DNA of 64,000 bases from Phymatolithon calcareum. Lineage: Eukaryota > Rhodophyta > Florideophyceae > Hapalidiales. Location of the stretch: positions 1-64,000 of the forward strand of contig OZ345371.1 in assembly GCA_977006965.1 (NCBI GenBank), given 5' to 3'. The notes under the pieces were generated by a model. That model searched no databases. It saw only the letters and a program-made list of their open reading frames with translations, and was not told where the DNA came from. The position numbers were made by a program, and so were the translations under genes. This document shows, one piece after another, positions 39,802 to 49,024 of the stretch (position 1 is its first letter; every line of letters starts with the position of its first letter).

Positions 39802-42285
39802 ATGGGGGACACCCGCAACGAACACAGGGTGCTTGCACCCTCTGCAACTCTCCTTGGTCATCAGTCATGGTCTCTACGCTGCGCCATCTCCGGGGATGGA
39901 CAAGTTGCACTCTCCGGCGATGGCGCCCCATCCGCGCGCGTGTGGGACATCAACAATCCCGGTGAGTCGCGACCATTTGGATCCCGTCGCACTGCCGTCC
40001 GCCAATGCGCGCTCAGCGCCGACGGCGCACTAGCAGCCCTAGCGACAGACTGCTCGAACGCGCAGCTTATTGATACGGCATCTGGCGCGACATTATTCGA
40101 GGTGTCGACACCCGGAAGATTGTACTCTACCGCCGGTGTGGCACTCACGCCTGACGCACGCGTGCTTGCCGCGACGTTTCGCACGTCCAACCGGCAACGC
40201 GGGCAGCTGCACGTTGTGCGATGGCGCGCGATAACACCGGCCGCCGCAGTGGTTGAAAGACGATATTCCCTCTGGCAATGTGCGCTAAGTGCAGACGGTT
40301 CCCGTGTCGCGTTCCGCTATTGGCATCACACGGACACGGGTGTTGAAATGGTTGACCCATGGACTGGAGATCGTGTTGGACGATGGGGCAATGTCACCGG
40401 GGAGTGGAACTTTGCCATGGATGGTGCGGCGCGAAGTATTGTGATTGCAGATGAACGATCGTTGCGCCTGCATGAGGTGGCAAATGTTGCGCGCACTAGG
40501 TTTATGCCAGGCTATGTGTTCGGCTCCTTTGCGGACTGCAGCATGTCGGAAGACGGAACACATCTTGTGGCGCCTATTGCTGATCAAAAGTTCGCCGTCT
40601 GGCATGTCCCGTCTACTTGTCTCGTTGCCGTCCTTGCGGGGCATAATAATCGCACGAATGGCTGTGCCATCACTGCACATGGGGAGCGCATTCTCACATG
40701 CAGCAACGACCGCACAGTGCGAGTATGGAATATGAACGCTGATATTATACCTGTCGACGAGCTGATGGTGCAATCTTCGTCATCGTCGCTCCGCCTCGAC
40801 TTTCAGAGACTTCTAGCAGGAGAGGAAGGATTTTGTTTGTCCAACGAATTTCTCGCCAACACAATTGTGGCGGGCAAGATTTCAGATGTTACTGATTTGC
40901 TATACGGCCATACCATTCTTGTCATGGCCATGCGTGCGAACGAAAGAGTGTGCTCGGCACTGAATGTAATGGAGTTTCCGCAAATTCTATATTCCGCTAT
41001 CGCCGGCAAGCTGCATAGCAAAACCGATGTTTACATCTCACTTCTCATTAACATGCACGCCGAGCAATTAGGACTACTTCCGATCGGATATTCGTCTGCG
41101 AAATCAACGGGCTCCCAAACCCTCCCTGGAGACTCTTTGGAGAGGATAGTCTCATGCGTCACAGATGCCTGGCGTCATGCGCTCCATCTGCAATCCGAAA
41201 AAGTTGATTTAGATTCTCTTCTTGCAAGAGAGCTTGACGTGTTCCGTCATCAATTGGCCCATGTGGATTCGGCCGAAGGCGAGCAGTTATTCCCAGCTAT
41301 CATGACGACCACGCTGCTGCTCTCGCCACAAATTGTGAATGGACTGGACTCTACATATGTGAGTGAAAGAGTGAGGAAGGAAGCTTCATTGATCGCTCTC
41401 CTGGCGATAGAAGAAGAGGAGGGCGTTTGTGCAATGGAGTCTCTGATGCCATTCGACATATCTTCCCCTCGAGTGCTCAGACGAAAGTTGCAAAGGGATT
41501 TTGTATTCTCATTGCCGGTGCGACACAGACAGATGCTCAGGAACGCGGTGTCAAGAAGCCATTTCAATTCGATGGAGAGTGTGTGTGACAAATTGAGTAG
41601 TTTCATTAGAAAGCGCTTCGCCGCACCATCAGACGTTCATCCGACAGGAACCATAAGTGATCTCACGGGGGAATCGAGTGAACAGTTCTCATCGCTCGCG
41701 GAACCTGCTACTCCACAGGCTCTTCTCAAGTCTGCAGTGAATGGTACTGTGATAGATTCTGAACTGAGTCGTGCTCCGACTGGACATTTACTAGAATTTA
41801 GCTCAGAAAGGCCTGAGGGTCGTGCTGACGACATGCAAGTTTCAACGAGTACGCGTGCTGAGCCTTTTCCTTTACAGATGACACCCACCAAGCGACCGGA
41901 TTTTTCGAGACAGCTCCCATCTGCACATGTGATAGCGGTCAGTGCACCCGTGCAGTACTCTGATGCAGAGATGACCGTCGCCTCTCAGCAGTTGTCATCG
42001 GCTCAGCTTATGGAGATCAGCAAGAAAGTAGCAAAGTCGGGATTCCTGGCGGAAGAGTCTACATCGACACTAAATTTGTCCCAAGTTCAACTTCTGGAAA
42101 TCAGCAGACATATTCGCAACTCTGGCTACATTGACGGGGACGCTGAGCAAGGTCCGTACGTTTTGGCGAAAAGAGAATCCCGGGAGAGGAGGAAACATAA
42201 GCGGTTGATTGTCGGGGCTGCTGTGATGGCGGGAGTGTGTATACTCGCCGCACTGCTCACCGTCATTCTCGTGCGAGAACTATAG
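39802..42285 (+). CDS. WD40-propeller protein with C-terminal anchor, paralog 2
   Basis: 827 residues, ATG at 39,802. Seven blades span residues about 8-312, colinear with paralog 1 (LLGHQSWSLRCAISGDGQVA at the start, AGHNNRTNGCAITAHGERI in blade seven). The same middle blocks follow: FQRLLAGEEGFCLSNEFL, GKLHSKTDVYISLLINMHAE and LMPFDISSPRVLR. Residues 610-730 are Ser/Thr/Pro-rich and probably disordered. Residues about 730-777 hold two copies of a motif, LSSAQLMEISKKVAKSGFL and LSQVQLLEISRHIRNSGYI. Residues about 803-823 are hydrophobic (LIVGAAVMAGVCILAALLTV) after a basic cluster and within five residues of the end. This fits a tail-anchored membrane protein facing the cytosol. Intronless and higher in GC than the flanking repeats. 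Confidence 0.9.
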   Translation: MGDTRNEHRVLAPSATLLGHQSWSLRCAISGDGQVALSGDGAPSARVWDINNPGESRPFGSRRTAVRQCALSADGALAALATDCSNAQLIDTASGATLFEVSTPGRLYSTAGVALTPDARVLAATFRTSNRQRGQLHVVRWRAITPAAAVVERRYSLWQCALSADGSRVAFRYWHHTDTGVEMVDPWTGDRVGRWGNVTGEWNFAMDGAARSIVIADERSLRLHEVANVARTRFMPGYVFGSFADCSMSEDGTHLVAPIADQKFAVWHVPSTCLVAVLAGHNNRTNGCAITAHGERILTCSNDRTVRVWNMNADIIPVDELMVQSSSSSLRLDFQRLLAGEEGFCLSNEFLANTIVAGKISDVTDLLYGHTILVMAMRANERVCSALNVMEFPQILYSAIAGKLHSKTDVYISLLINMHAEQLGLLPIGYSSAKSTGSQTLPGDSLERIVSCVTDAWRHALHLQSEKVDLDSLLARELDVFRHQLAHVDSAEGEQLFPAIMTTTLLLSPQIVNGLDSTYVSERVRKEASLIALLAIEEEEGVCAMESLMPFDISSPRVLRRKLQRDFVFSLPVRHRQMLRNAVSRSHFNSMESVCDKLSSFIRKRFAAPSDVHPTGTISDLTGESSEQFSSLAEPATPQALLKSAVNGTVIDSELSRAPTGHLLEFSSERPEGRADDMQVSTSTRAEPFPLQMTPTKRPDFSRQLPSAHVIAVSAPVQYSDAEMTVASQQLSSAQLMEISKKVAKSGFLAEESTSTLNLSQVQLLEISRHIRNSGYIDGDAEQGPYVLAKRESRERRKHKRLIVGAAVMAGVCILAALLTVILVREL

Positions 42286-42462
42286 ACTGTAGTGAATTGT
42301 AAATTTTAGATTTTATGTTTGTTTTTTGTCAACGTATTTAAATTTATTATCGATTGCAAGAGGCAAGGTTTTTTGTACAGATACCTGCTTATCTGGCAAC
42401 ACTCGGAGAGACTCTTCTAACGAGCCAAACTGACTCACGGTAGCAGAACCTGAAGTTCTGAA

Positions 42463-42900
42463 TTGAAAATTAAGGAGAGTGAATATAAGTCTCTTGTCCT
42501 AAATGACAAGCTCCGCTACGCTGACAACATCGCCCTGCTCGACGATAACGCTGAAACTGCTAAAGCGCAGCTCTCTCTACTAAGTCAAGATGCGAGCTCC
42601 GAGAGAGGGCTAATCATTACCGCTCACAAGAGCTTCCTTCAGCACATCCAAAAAGCAAAAGAGTCACATGCACAATGGAAGAAGATGTCGAAACATTGGA
42701 CTTAATTTTCATGTGCGCCGACTACGAACGGAAATTTACGCACGCTATTCCCAGGCAACTAACCATAATCTACACAGGAAACTTCCAGAAGCGATCGAGA
42801 ATCCTTTGCCATGTGGGCGCCAAGGTCGCTATCCGAAAACTGAACGAACTCGGCCATTTCAACTGGTACATATACATCGTCGTTTAACCGTCGCTTCTCA
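42463..42900 (+). mobile_element. LINE relic, RT catalytic region
   Basis: KLRYADNIALLDDNAETAKA at about 42,508-42,567 matches an RT motif C region (L.YADD.ALL) with the second catalytic Asp changed to Asn. ERGLIITAHKS follows. Frames then switch near 42,700. A short, dead relic of an RTE-like LINE. Confidence 0.65.
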
Positions 42901-43753
42901 TGCTGGATCTCTCGCAAACAAGTTGGAGGGAAAACGGAAAGTATAACAAGAGGATCTGAAGTACGTCCGTTTAGAAGCCGAGGACGTCCGGAACACCCGA
43001 CTCTTCAATTTTATTGGAGTAATGCAGCAGGTCACCCTTTAGTCCTTGAGAACCACCGCATCCAAATCAGCGCTCGAGACCTCAGACGAATTCTGATAGA
43101 TGGAAAACTACTCATGCGTCTTCATCTTAATTTGTAGAGGTTACTTCAATCGCGCCATATGTCCTCGCCTGATGGAAGTCGGCACCTTACGGTCATGTTC
43201 ATTTTGTCGCAAACACGCAATCGAGGAGCCTGTATGGTCGAGAATACGTGAGAAGGTAATCTGAAAGTTGGAGCGGTCCCTCTGATTTGCATGGCATAAT
43301 CTTGGGCAAAGTTCATCAATATTGTCTTTCTGCTCTAACTTTGAGCCATCGTGGCTTGTTGTTGCCGATTCTCACCGGCAGAGAAACGCGCAATGGGCAG
43401 CGCGGCAAGTTCGTAGTGACCTGAACCCAACAAGTATGATCATTGAGAACATCTCCCAAATAACCTGCGCCTCAGAAACAGTATAAATAAAATTTGCGAC
43501 CGGTGCTGATCCTAATTTGGACTCGTCGAAAGTAACAAGAACACTCAACGTCAAGCACAATGCTACAGACGTAACCGCACGGCTTCTAAGCCAGTTGCTT
43601 TCTGTAAAGAAGGCTTGCGTCTCGCACGGGGGCAATTTGCACCCAAGGCGAAAGTTTTTGAACCGACAAACACCGGTTGGGTGGTTGTAGTGACATGTAC
43701 CCTTTCTTCATAGCGGATGCCATCCAGCCGCGAGTATCAGGATTTTCAATTAG
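42901..43753. other. Unassigned, probably decayed LINE sequence
   Basis: Short plus-strand pieces are LINE-like in tone (CSFCRKHAIEEPVWSRIREK near 43,195) but nothing is decisive. A minus-strand frame at 43,372-43,635 is not recognised. Confidence 0.25.
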
Positions 43754-43946
43754 TTGATTCTCCCCAAATGGGAGTATGCCAGCCACTTGACCGTGATGAC
43801 CAAGAGATTTCGAGCAGTGATGGGAGCAGCAGAGGGTCTTTTCTACAAGTATGTATTTGAAAAATGCCGAGCATCGAGGAAAAACAATTACAGTAGAATT
43901 GGATTGGATTTCTGTTTAATTGAAGCTCCCTTTGTCAATTATCAAA
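43754..43946. mobile_element. LINE D fragment and minus-strand LINE F tail
   Basis: 43,754-43,870 (+) encodes PKWEYASHLTVMTKRF then AAEGLFYKYVFEK, parallel to LINE D near 59,900. At about 43,899-43,946 the reverse complement of the LINE F 3' end appears (GGATTTCTGTTTAATTGAAG). The rest of the two elements is missing. Confidence 0.75.
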
Positions 43947-44983
43947 CAGCGGAAATTGTACCTATCTACAAGGATGGAGATACAGCACTGCCGACGAGCT
44001 ACCGCCCAATCTCCCTCCTAAGCCACATGAGGAAGATAATCGAAATGGCACTAGACAAGATGATCAGAAGGAAGTACAAGTTCCATATATCACAGCTGGG
44101 GTTCCAGAAACGAAAGGGCAATGAGCTGGCGCTTCTCCATGCTGAAGCCCTCCGACAATCAGGCCACAGCTGCGTGGCAGTCTTAGATCTTAAAGCTGCC
44201 TACGACTCCGTACCAAGGAATAAGCTTGCGGAGAGAATAAGGAAGGTGCTGGAACCAGAGATCGCCGAAATGGTTATTCCATTTCTGGATCCCTCATTCA
44301 TACAGTCGAGAGACGACGAGGATTCCGTGTGGTACACCATTGACAGAGGCGTTCCTCAGGGGTCCCCTCTAAGTCCTGTATAATATCTTCATGGACACGT
44401 TTGCCGTTGCGCTAGACTCCATTCCGAAGAATATCACAAACGAGCCCTGCAAAATATTTGCAGACGACGTGAAATTGTCCGCAAAATCAGTGGAAGGCCT
44501 CCAAATTATCCTTGATTTAGCCTCGAAGTGGGCACAGAAAAACGGTATGGTGTGGAACACCAAGAAAAGCGTAATCCTTTGGACCAAGGATACGGCAGGT
44601 CATAGCTTCCGGCTCTCAGGGCGGCCGCTAAAGACTCTCCGGGAGGTAAAATACCTCGGGGTAACACTAACGGAACAGGGAGTCTCAGACACCAAACTGA
44701 CAGGCAGGATCAAGAAATCCAAAAATGTGCTTGGGTATCTCCGACCGGCTGGGCGTGTTTACAAATGGTGTCCATCCCGCGAGGGCGATTAGGCTGTACA
44801 AATCGCTTGTGCAGTCAAGATGGGAATATGCTCTTCACCTCTCACCTTGGACCGCGAAGGTGGCCTCGGAAGTCAGGAAGGTTGAATCTATGTTTTTGGG
44901 GCAAATCCTTGGGAAACCAGGAAAAAGAAGCTTGGACAGGTGCAGGGCCATGTTCCGAATACTCCAACCCAAGGGAAGAAGAG

Positions 44984-45178
44984 TGTGGAGACTAGTTCCT
45001 TGGTTTATTGGAATGGTGGAACTCTAGCTATTTGTAGGCTAGATGTGCCTGTCGGCTGGGTGGCACAGTGTGTCGCGTGCTTGGTTCGCCAGCCAGATAT
45101 GTGGCTGGCGAGTCATGCGATCACCCATGTGCGCTATGAACTCGAGTCTCTCGATATGTGGGTGATGTAGGACTAGCA
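44984..45178 (-). repeat. 3' LTR of the young copia element
   Basis: 195 bp, plus strand TGTGGAGACTAG to GTAGGACTAGCA, identical by eye to 51,882-52,076. Immediately inside it (45,179-45,220) an extra 42 bp includes a second copy of GATGTAGGACTAGCA, followed by CCCCCGGTC, whose complement GACCGGGGG looks like the polypurine tract. Confidence 0.95.
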
Positions 45179-45234
45179 AGAAAAACGATTAAGAGACTGG
45201 GGAAGATGTAGGACTAGCACCCCCGGTCAGGCTC

Positions 45235-48200
45235 TTAGTCGTGATTGCGGATAATTCGCAGATTGTCGAGGAACTTCTGCTTTCCTAGGGGCTTTGTGAA
45301 AATATCAGCCGGCTGCCTCGTGCCAGGGATGTGTTGTGTATCGATCAAGCCGCGTTGGACCTGCTCTGTTATGTAGCGCGACCTAATATCGATATGTTTG
45401 CTGCGCGTTGTGGCGCCGTTTGCCACGGACATTGAGATAGCGGCTTTGTTGTCGACTCCCAGCTTGATAGGGGCGCGAATCGGTATCTTCCACTCGTTGG
45501 CCAGGTTGTAGAGCCATACAATGATCCGAGCTGCCTCGGAGGCAGCGGTATATTCTGCTTCCGCGGAAGATAACGAGATTGACTTCTGGAGCTTGCTCTT
45601 CCAGTAAATCAGGTCTCCTGCGTATGTGACGGCGACGCCAGTGCGCGACTTTCGCGTGCTCGGGCACGCTGCCCAGTCGCTGTCAGAATACGCGCGCAGT
45701 ACTGGGTCGGCACCGTGCGAGTAGGTAATGCTGGCATCCTTTCGCCCGGAGAGGTAGCGGACGAGCCGTTTGAGTGCGGTCATGTGGCGTTGGGTGGGCG
45801 CGTCGAGGAAGCGTGCGAGATGGCTTACGATATAAGCGATCTCATACACTACGGTGTCGGCGATGAAACGGGCGAGGCCGATTCCACTCCTGTAGAGCTT
45901 GTGTTCCTCCTTGTCGAGAAGCGCCTCTCCCGGCTTTCGGGCAGAGAGATCGGTTTGAGTGTCGTGCGGCATAGCGCATGGATTGCCGTCTGACAAGCCG
46001 AATTCGCGCAAAAGCTGCTCGATGTGCTTGCGGACTGACAGTTTGACGCCGGTGCGCGTGCGCTCTATGGCGACGCCCATGTGCTGGTCGACTGGAACCT
46101 GCTCCGTGACCTGCCATTCATTCATTAGTTTGGTTATCAGGCGCTGTAGGTATGACTTGTCCGAGGATGTTAGAACAAAGTCGTCGGTATCGGCTAATAG
46201 GCGAGCGGTGGCGCCGGTAGAGGGATCCGTGTGTACGAAGCAACCAGGCTCTGCTTTGATTGCCTTCCAGCCCCACTCAGTCAGCTTAGCGTTGCGGTGG
46301 CGTTCCCATAAAAATCCACCATCCGGGCTGCCCATCTGTGCCCTTTGTATCAGCACAAGCTTTCCTGGTGCGGTAAAGGTGCCGTCGGAGCGGCGCGGCT
46401 GTTTCATCGTTACGCGAAACCGAGAGTCCGAAGGAGCACGAGGGTAAGCGCTCGGGACGTCGACGCTGCGGATGTGCTCACCTCGCAGTGCGGCGTTGGC
46501 AAAGAGGAACCGTCGAGCAGCATGCGAAGGCGATTGAGCTGCAGTTCGCTCGGCGTCGAAGTGCACTCCCGGTTTCATTAAATCTCCCCGGGCTGTGCAG
46601 CGCGCAGAGAAGCCGGTGAGGTATCCTTCAGCGTTGGTCTTGTGTCTGTAGCTCCAGGTGTTCTGAACTGGCTTGTCGCTGGGCTGAGGTGTGGTGAACG
46701 CCCATGCGCCAAGGGAAACCATTCGGTCAATAAAAGCATCATGGGCTTGTGCCCATTTCTGCGCGAAACGCCCGCGAAGGGCCTGCTTGGTTGACCGCGG
46801 GTCTGACGGTGGGCGCATTGGCGTTTCGAGATCAGCGCTGATAGCAGCAACATGCGGCTCTTCGTCACATTGCGCTGAGGCCGCCCAGCTACTGCTGGAT
46901 GGCCGATGCGGCGGCGATGGTTTGAAGGACGGGGTTTTCGTGGCTGCGGTATGTTCGGGAGCGGTAGGATCTGTCGTGCTGTCATCTCGATAACGTGGTG
47001 GGAGGCGAAGTGTACTGCGCGGTCTGAGTGATCGCATCTGGGTAGCGACTGTAGCCTTTTTCTGGTCTGTGGGCTTGCTCTTGATTCCTGAAGCTTGTTC
47101 GTCTTTTGTGGGCGGTAGGGTGCTCAGGCGGGCGAAGCCGACTGAGCTGCCGATTTCGGACTGTTTTTCAAGTGGGCGTCTAGGATCGCGTGTCGGAACG
47201 AACTCAGCGGCACGAGCATCTATGGCCTTGCGCTTTGTAATGTCGAGCACGTTAATGGTGGATTTGGAAATTGGAGCTAGGTAGCGGCAGGCAATGCCGC
47301 GCGGGGTAAAGCTCTGCATGGTTTTAGATTTGTTTGGGACATAGCCTTTTGATCCGAAAGGCAGCGTAAGCGGAAGCTTGGACGGCGTTCCGAAGAGGGA
47401 TTCGTGGGGTGACTTGATTTTTTCGCTCTTTGGCGTTGCGTTTCTCTTGGCAATGCAATCCTCGAGAGCGTAGTCCCAATATCCCTGTGGGAGTCGCGCG
47501 GATGCGAGCTGGGTGCGGATGCAGTCTTTCAGCGTGCGAATAGCTCGCTCTGCCTGTCCATTCATCTGCGGACTGTTTGGTACTGAGCGCGATATCTGTA
47601 TGCCTTCTCTGAGCGCAAATTTTCGCGGTGCTCCAGCAAAAAGTTCTGGTGCGCCATCCGAGTGCATACGTTTGACTTTGTGTCCAGTAGCGCGCTGGAG
47701 ACGCTGTATGGCCTGCACGAGTTGCTCGCCTGCTTGACGCTTTGTGCGCGACGCAATTGCAGTGAGAAAGCCAGTGGAAGCATCCACAAGCACGGTGAAG
47801 TAGCGGTTGCCGCGCACAGAGCGCTTAAGTGGCCCCGCAGTGTCTGAGCTCAGTTTGTACATCGGTTTGTATTGCGAGTTGCCGAGGGTCGGGTGAGGGG
47901 ATCTGGTGAGCTTCGCTTCTGCGCACGGCCTGCACGTGTAGACACCTTTCGATGTCGAAACGAGACTTTTCATGTGCGGATTGCTGTTTAGAGCCCGCCT
48001 GATTGCGGCTGGGTGGGCTTGTGCGAGTGCATTGTGCACGTGACGCAATGATGCAGGCACTAGTGCCGCGGAACGCGTGGTGCGAGACTGGTCTACGGCG
48101 GGCAGAGGCCTGTCGAACTGCAGTACGTTTCCCGTTTGTGTACCGGTTGCGATAATATTCGCGGGCGGCAAGGTGCTTTGTTTCGTTACGAAGAATCTTC

Positions 48201-48282
48201 CGCGGCTAATGAGGATATCGTGGAACTGTGATAGGCGGGCTGCAGAGATGAGGTCGCGGGCAAGGGCAGGCACTCGCAGCAC
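45235..48282 (-). CDS. pol: copia pol polyprotein
   Basis: 1,015 codons in one frame; the ATG at 48,282 is internal to the protease and the register is open further upstream to about 48,385. VLRVPALARDLISAARL is the protease end. The GAG-pre-integrase finger is around RPCAEAK. Integrase: YFTVLVDASTGFLTAI, HSDGAPELF and NSPQMNGQAERAIRTLKD supply the D, D and E positions. RT: IRSVDVPSAYPRAPSDSRF, LVLIQRAQMGSPDGGFLWER and LLADTDDFVLTSS; motif C is ADTDDF rather than the usual YVDDM. RNase H: LRAYSDSDWAACPSTRKSRT, SLSSAEAEYTAASEA, GVDNKAAISM, HIDIRSRYI and the end TKPLGKQKFLDNL. Full-length and apparently intact. Confidence 0.95.
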   Translation of the reverse strand: MLRVPALARDLISAARLSQFHDILISRGRFFVTKQSTLPPANIIATGTQTGNVLQFDRPLPAVDQSRTTRSAALVPASLRHVHNALAQAHPAAIRRALNSNPHMKSLVSTSKGVYTCRPCAEAKLTRSPHPTLGNSQYKPMYKLSSDTAGPLKRSVRGNRYFTVLVDASTGFLTAIASRTKRQAGEQLVQAIQRLQRATGHKVKRMHSDGAPELFAGAPRKFALREGIQISRSVPNSPQMNGQAERAIRTLKDCIRTQLASARLPQGYWDYALEDCIAKRNATPKSEKIKSPHESLFGTPSKLPLTLPFGSKGYVPNKSKTMQSFTPRGIACRYLAPISKSTINVLDITKRKAIDARAAEFVPTRDPRRPLEKQSEIGSSVGFARLSTLPPTKDEQASGIKSKPTDQKKATVATQMRSLRPRSTLRLPPRYRDDSTTDPTAPEHTAATKTPSFKPSPPHRPSSSSWAASAQCDEEPHVAAISADLETPMRPPSDPRSTKQALRGRFAQKWAQAHDAFIDRMVSLGAWAFTTPQPSDKPVQNTWSYRHKTNAEGYLTGFSARCTARGDLMKPGVHFDAERTAAQSPSHAARRFLFANAALRGEHIRSVDVPSAYPRAPSDSRFRVTMKQPRRSDGTFTAPGKLVLIQRAQMGSPDGGFLWERHRNAKLTEWGWKAIKAEPGCFVHTDPSTGATARLLADTDDFVLTSSDKSYLQRLITKLMNEWQVTEQVPVDQHMGVAIERTRTGVKLSVRKHIEQLLREFGLSDGNPCAMPHDTQTDLSARKPGEALLDKEEHKLYRSGIGLARFIADTVVYEIAYIVSHLARFLDAPTQRHMTALKRLVRYLSGRKDASITYSHGADPVLRAYSDSDWAACPSTRKSRTGVAVTYAGDLIYWKSKLQKSISLSSAEAEYTAASEAARIIVWLYNLANEWKIPIRAPIKLGVDNKAAISMSVANGATTRSKHIDIRSRYITEQVQRGLIDTQHIPGTRQPADIFTKPLGKQKFLDNLRIIRNHD

Positions 48283-49010
48283 CTGGTCCAGTGGAATATT
48301 GGTGTGGGATCCAGCAAGGGTCGCATTACCGACTTGCGTTGCGAGGGTTGTTCTGTTGTCGGCGAGCGGACCGGCGTTTTGATTTGCCGCGTGCGGCGGA
48401 GAGGGGCGCCAGAGGTAGTGATGTGATGGGTTGCGGCCGAGTCGAGGAGAGGGGCGATGATGTACTGCTGATTGTTGTTTATGTTGTCACCCTCCGGCGC
48501 GTTACTAGCGGCTAAGATAGCGGCAACTGTGTCGGCGACCGTGTTGATGAGGTTAGGGTCAGTGGCGATGGCGGCGGCAGCAGAGGGCTGTGTGTTGTTG
48601 GCGGTCGAGGTCGAGCGGGCCGCAATGCGGCGGCAGCGGTCATCACCCTCCGTGTGGTTGTCCATCAAGTGCTTCATGCACTTGTAGTCGTTGACCGATG
48701 GGTCACCCGGACGACGGCCGTAGCGTTGGCGGGAGTTGTTCGTGGTTGAGGAGCCCTGCGCATGACTGCGGCGACTGTTTCCGAGCGGAGGCTTCGTCGC
48801 CATGGGCAGACGCAGAACGGCGGCAACGAGACGGCTGACGACGGCAGTTGTCTTCTGATTGTCGGGAAGGAAGGAGTAAAGCTCGCGAATGGAGTGCGCG
48901 TGAGGGTTGGATGGCGGGAGGCCGGCGAGAATGTCCGCGATGTATGCGGGTGGATTGGCCAGGAAGTGGGTTGAGTCGGCGGATAGGAGGCGATCGTGGC
49001 GGTCGCGGTG
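48186..49010 (-). CDS. gag: copia gag C-terminus and protease start
   Basis: The minus-strand frame is open from the LINE G border. The first residues of the nominal ORF (from 49,061) come from the LINE tail and the TSD. LPDNQKTTAVVSRLVAAVLRL is gag. A Cys/His pair pattern, CMKHLMDNHTEGDDRC, may be a nucleocapsid-like finger. IAPLLDSAATHHITTSGAPL is the retropepsin active site (DSAA instead of DSGA). The real protease continues in another register after about 48,385. Confidence 0.85.
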   Translation of the reverse strand, partial: HRDRHDRLLSADSTHFLANPPAYIADILAGLPPSNPHAHSIRELYSFLPDNQKTTAVVSRLVAAVLRLPMATKPPLGNSRRSHAQGSSTTNNSRQRYGRRPGDPSVNDYKCMKHLMDNHTEGDDRCRRIAARSTSTANNTQPSAAAAIATDPNLINTVADTVAAILAASNAPEGDNINNNQQYIIAPLLDSAATHHITTSGAPLRRTRQIKTPVRSPTTEQPSQRKSVMRPLLDPTPIFHWTRCCECLPLPATSSLQPAYHSSTISSLAAEDSS

Positions 49011-49024
49011 TGCGGCGATGTAGG

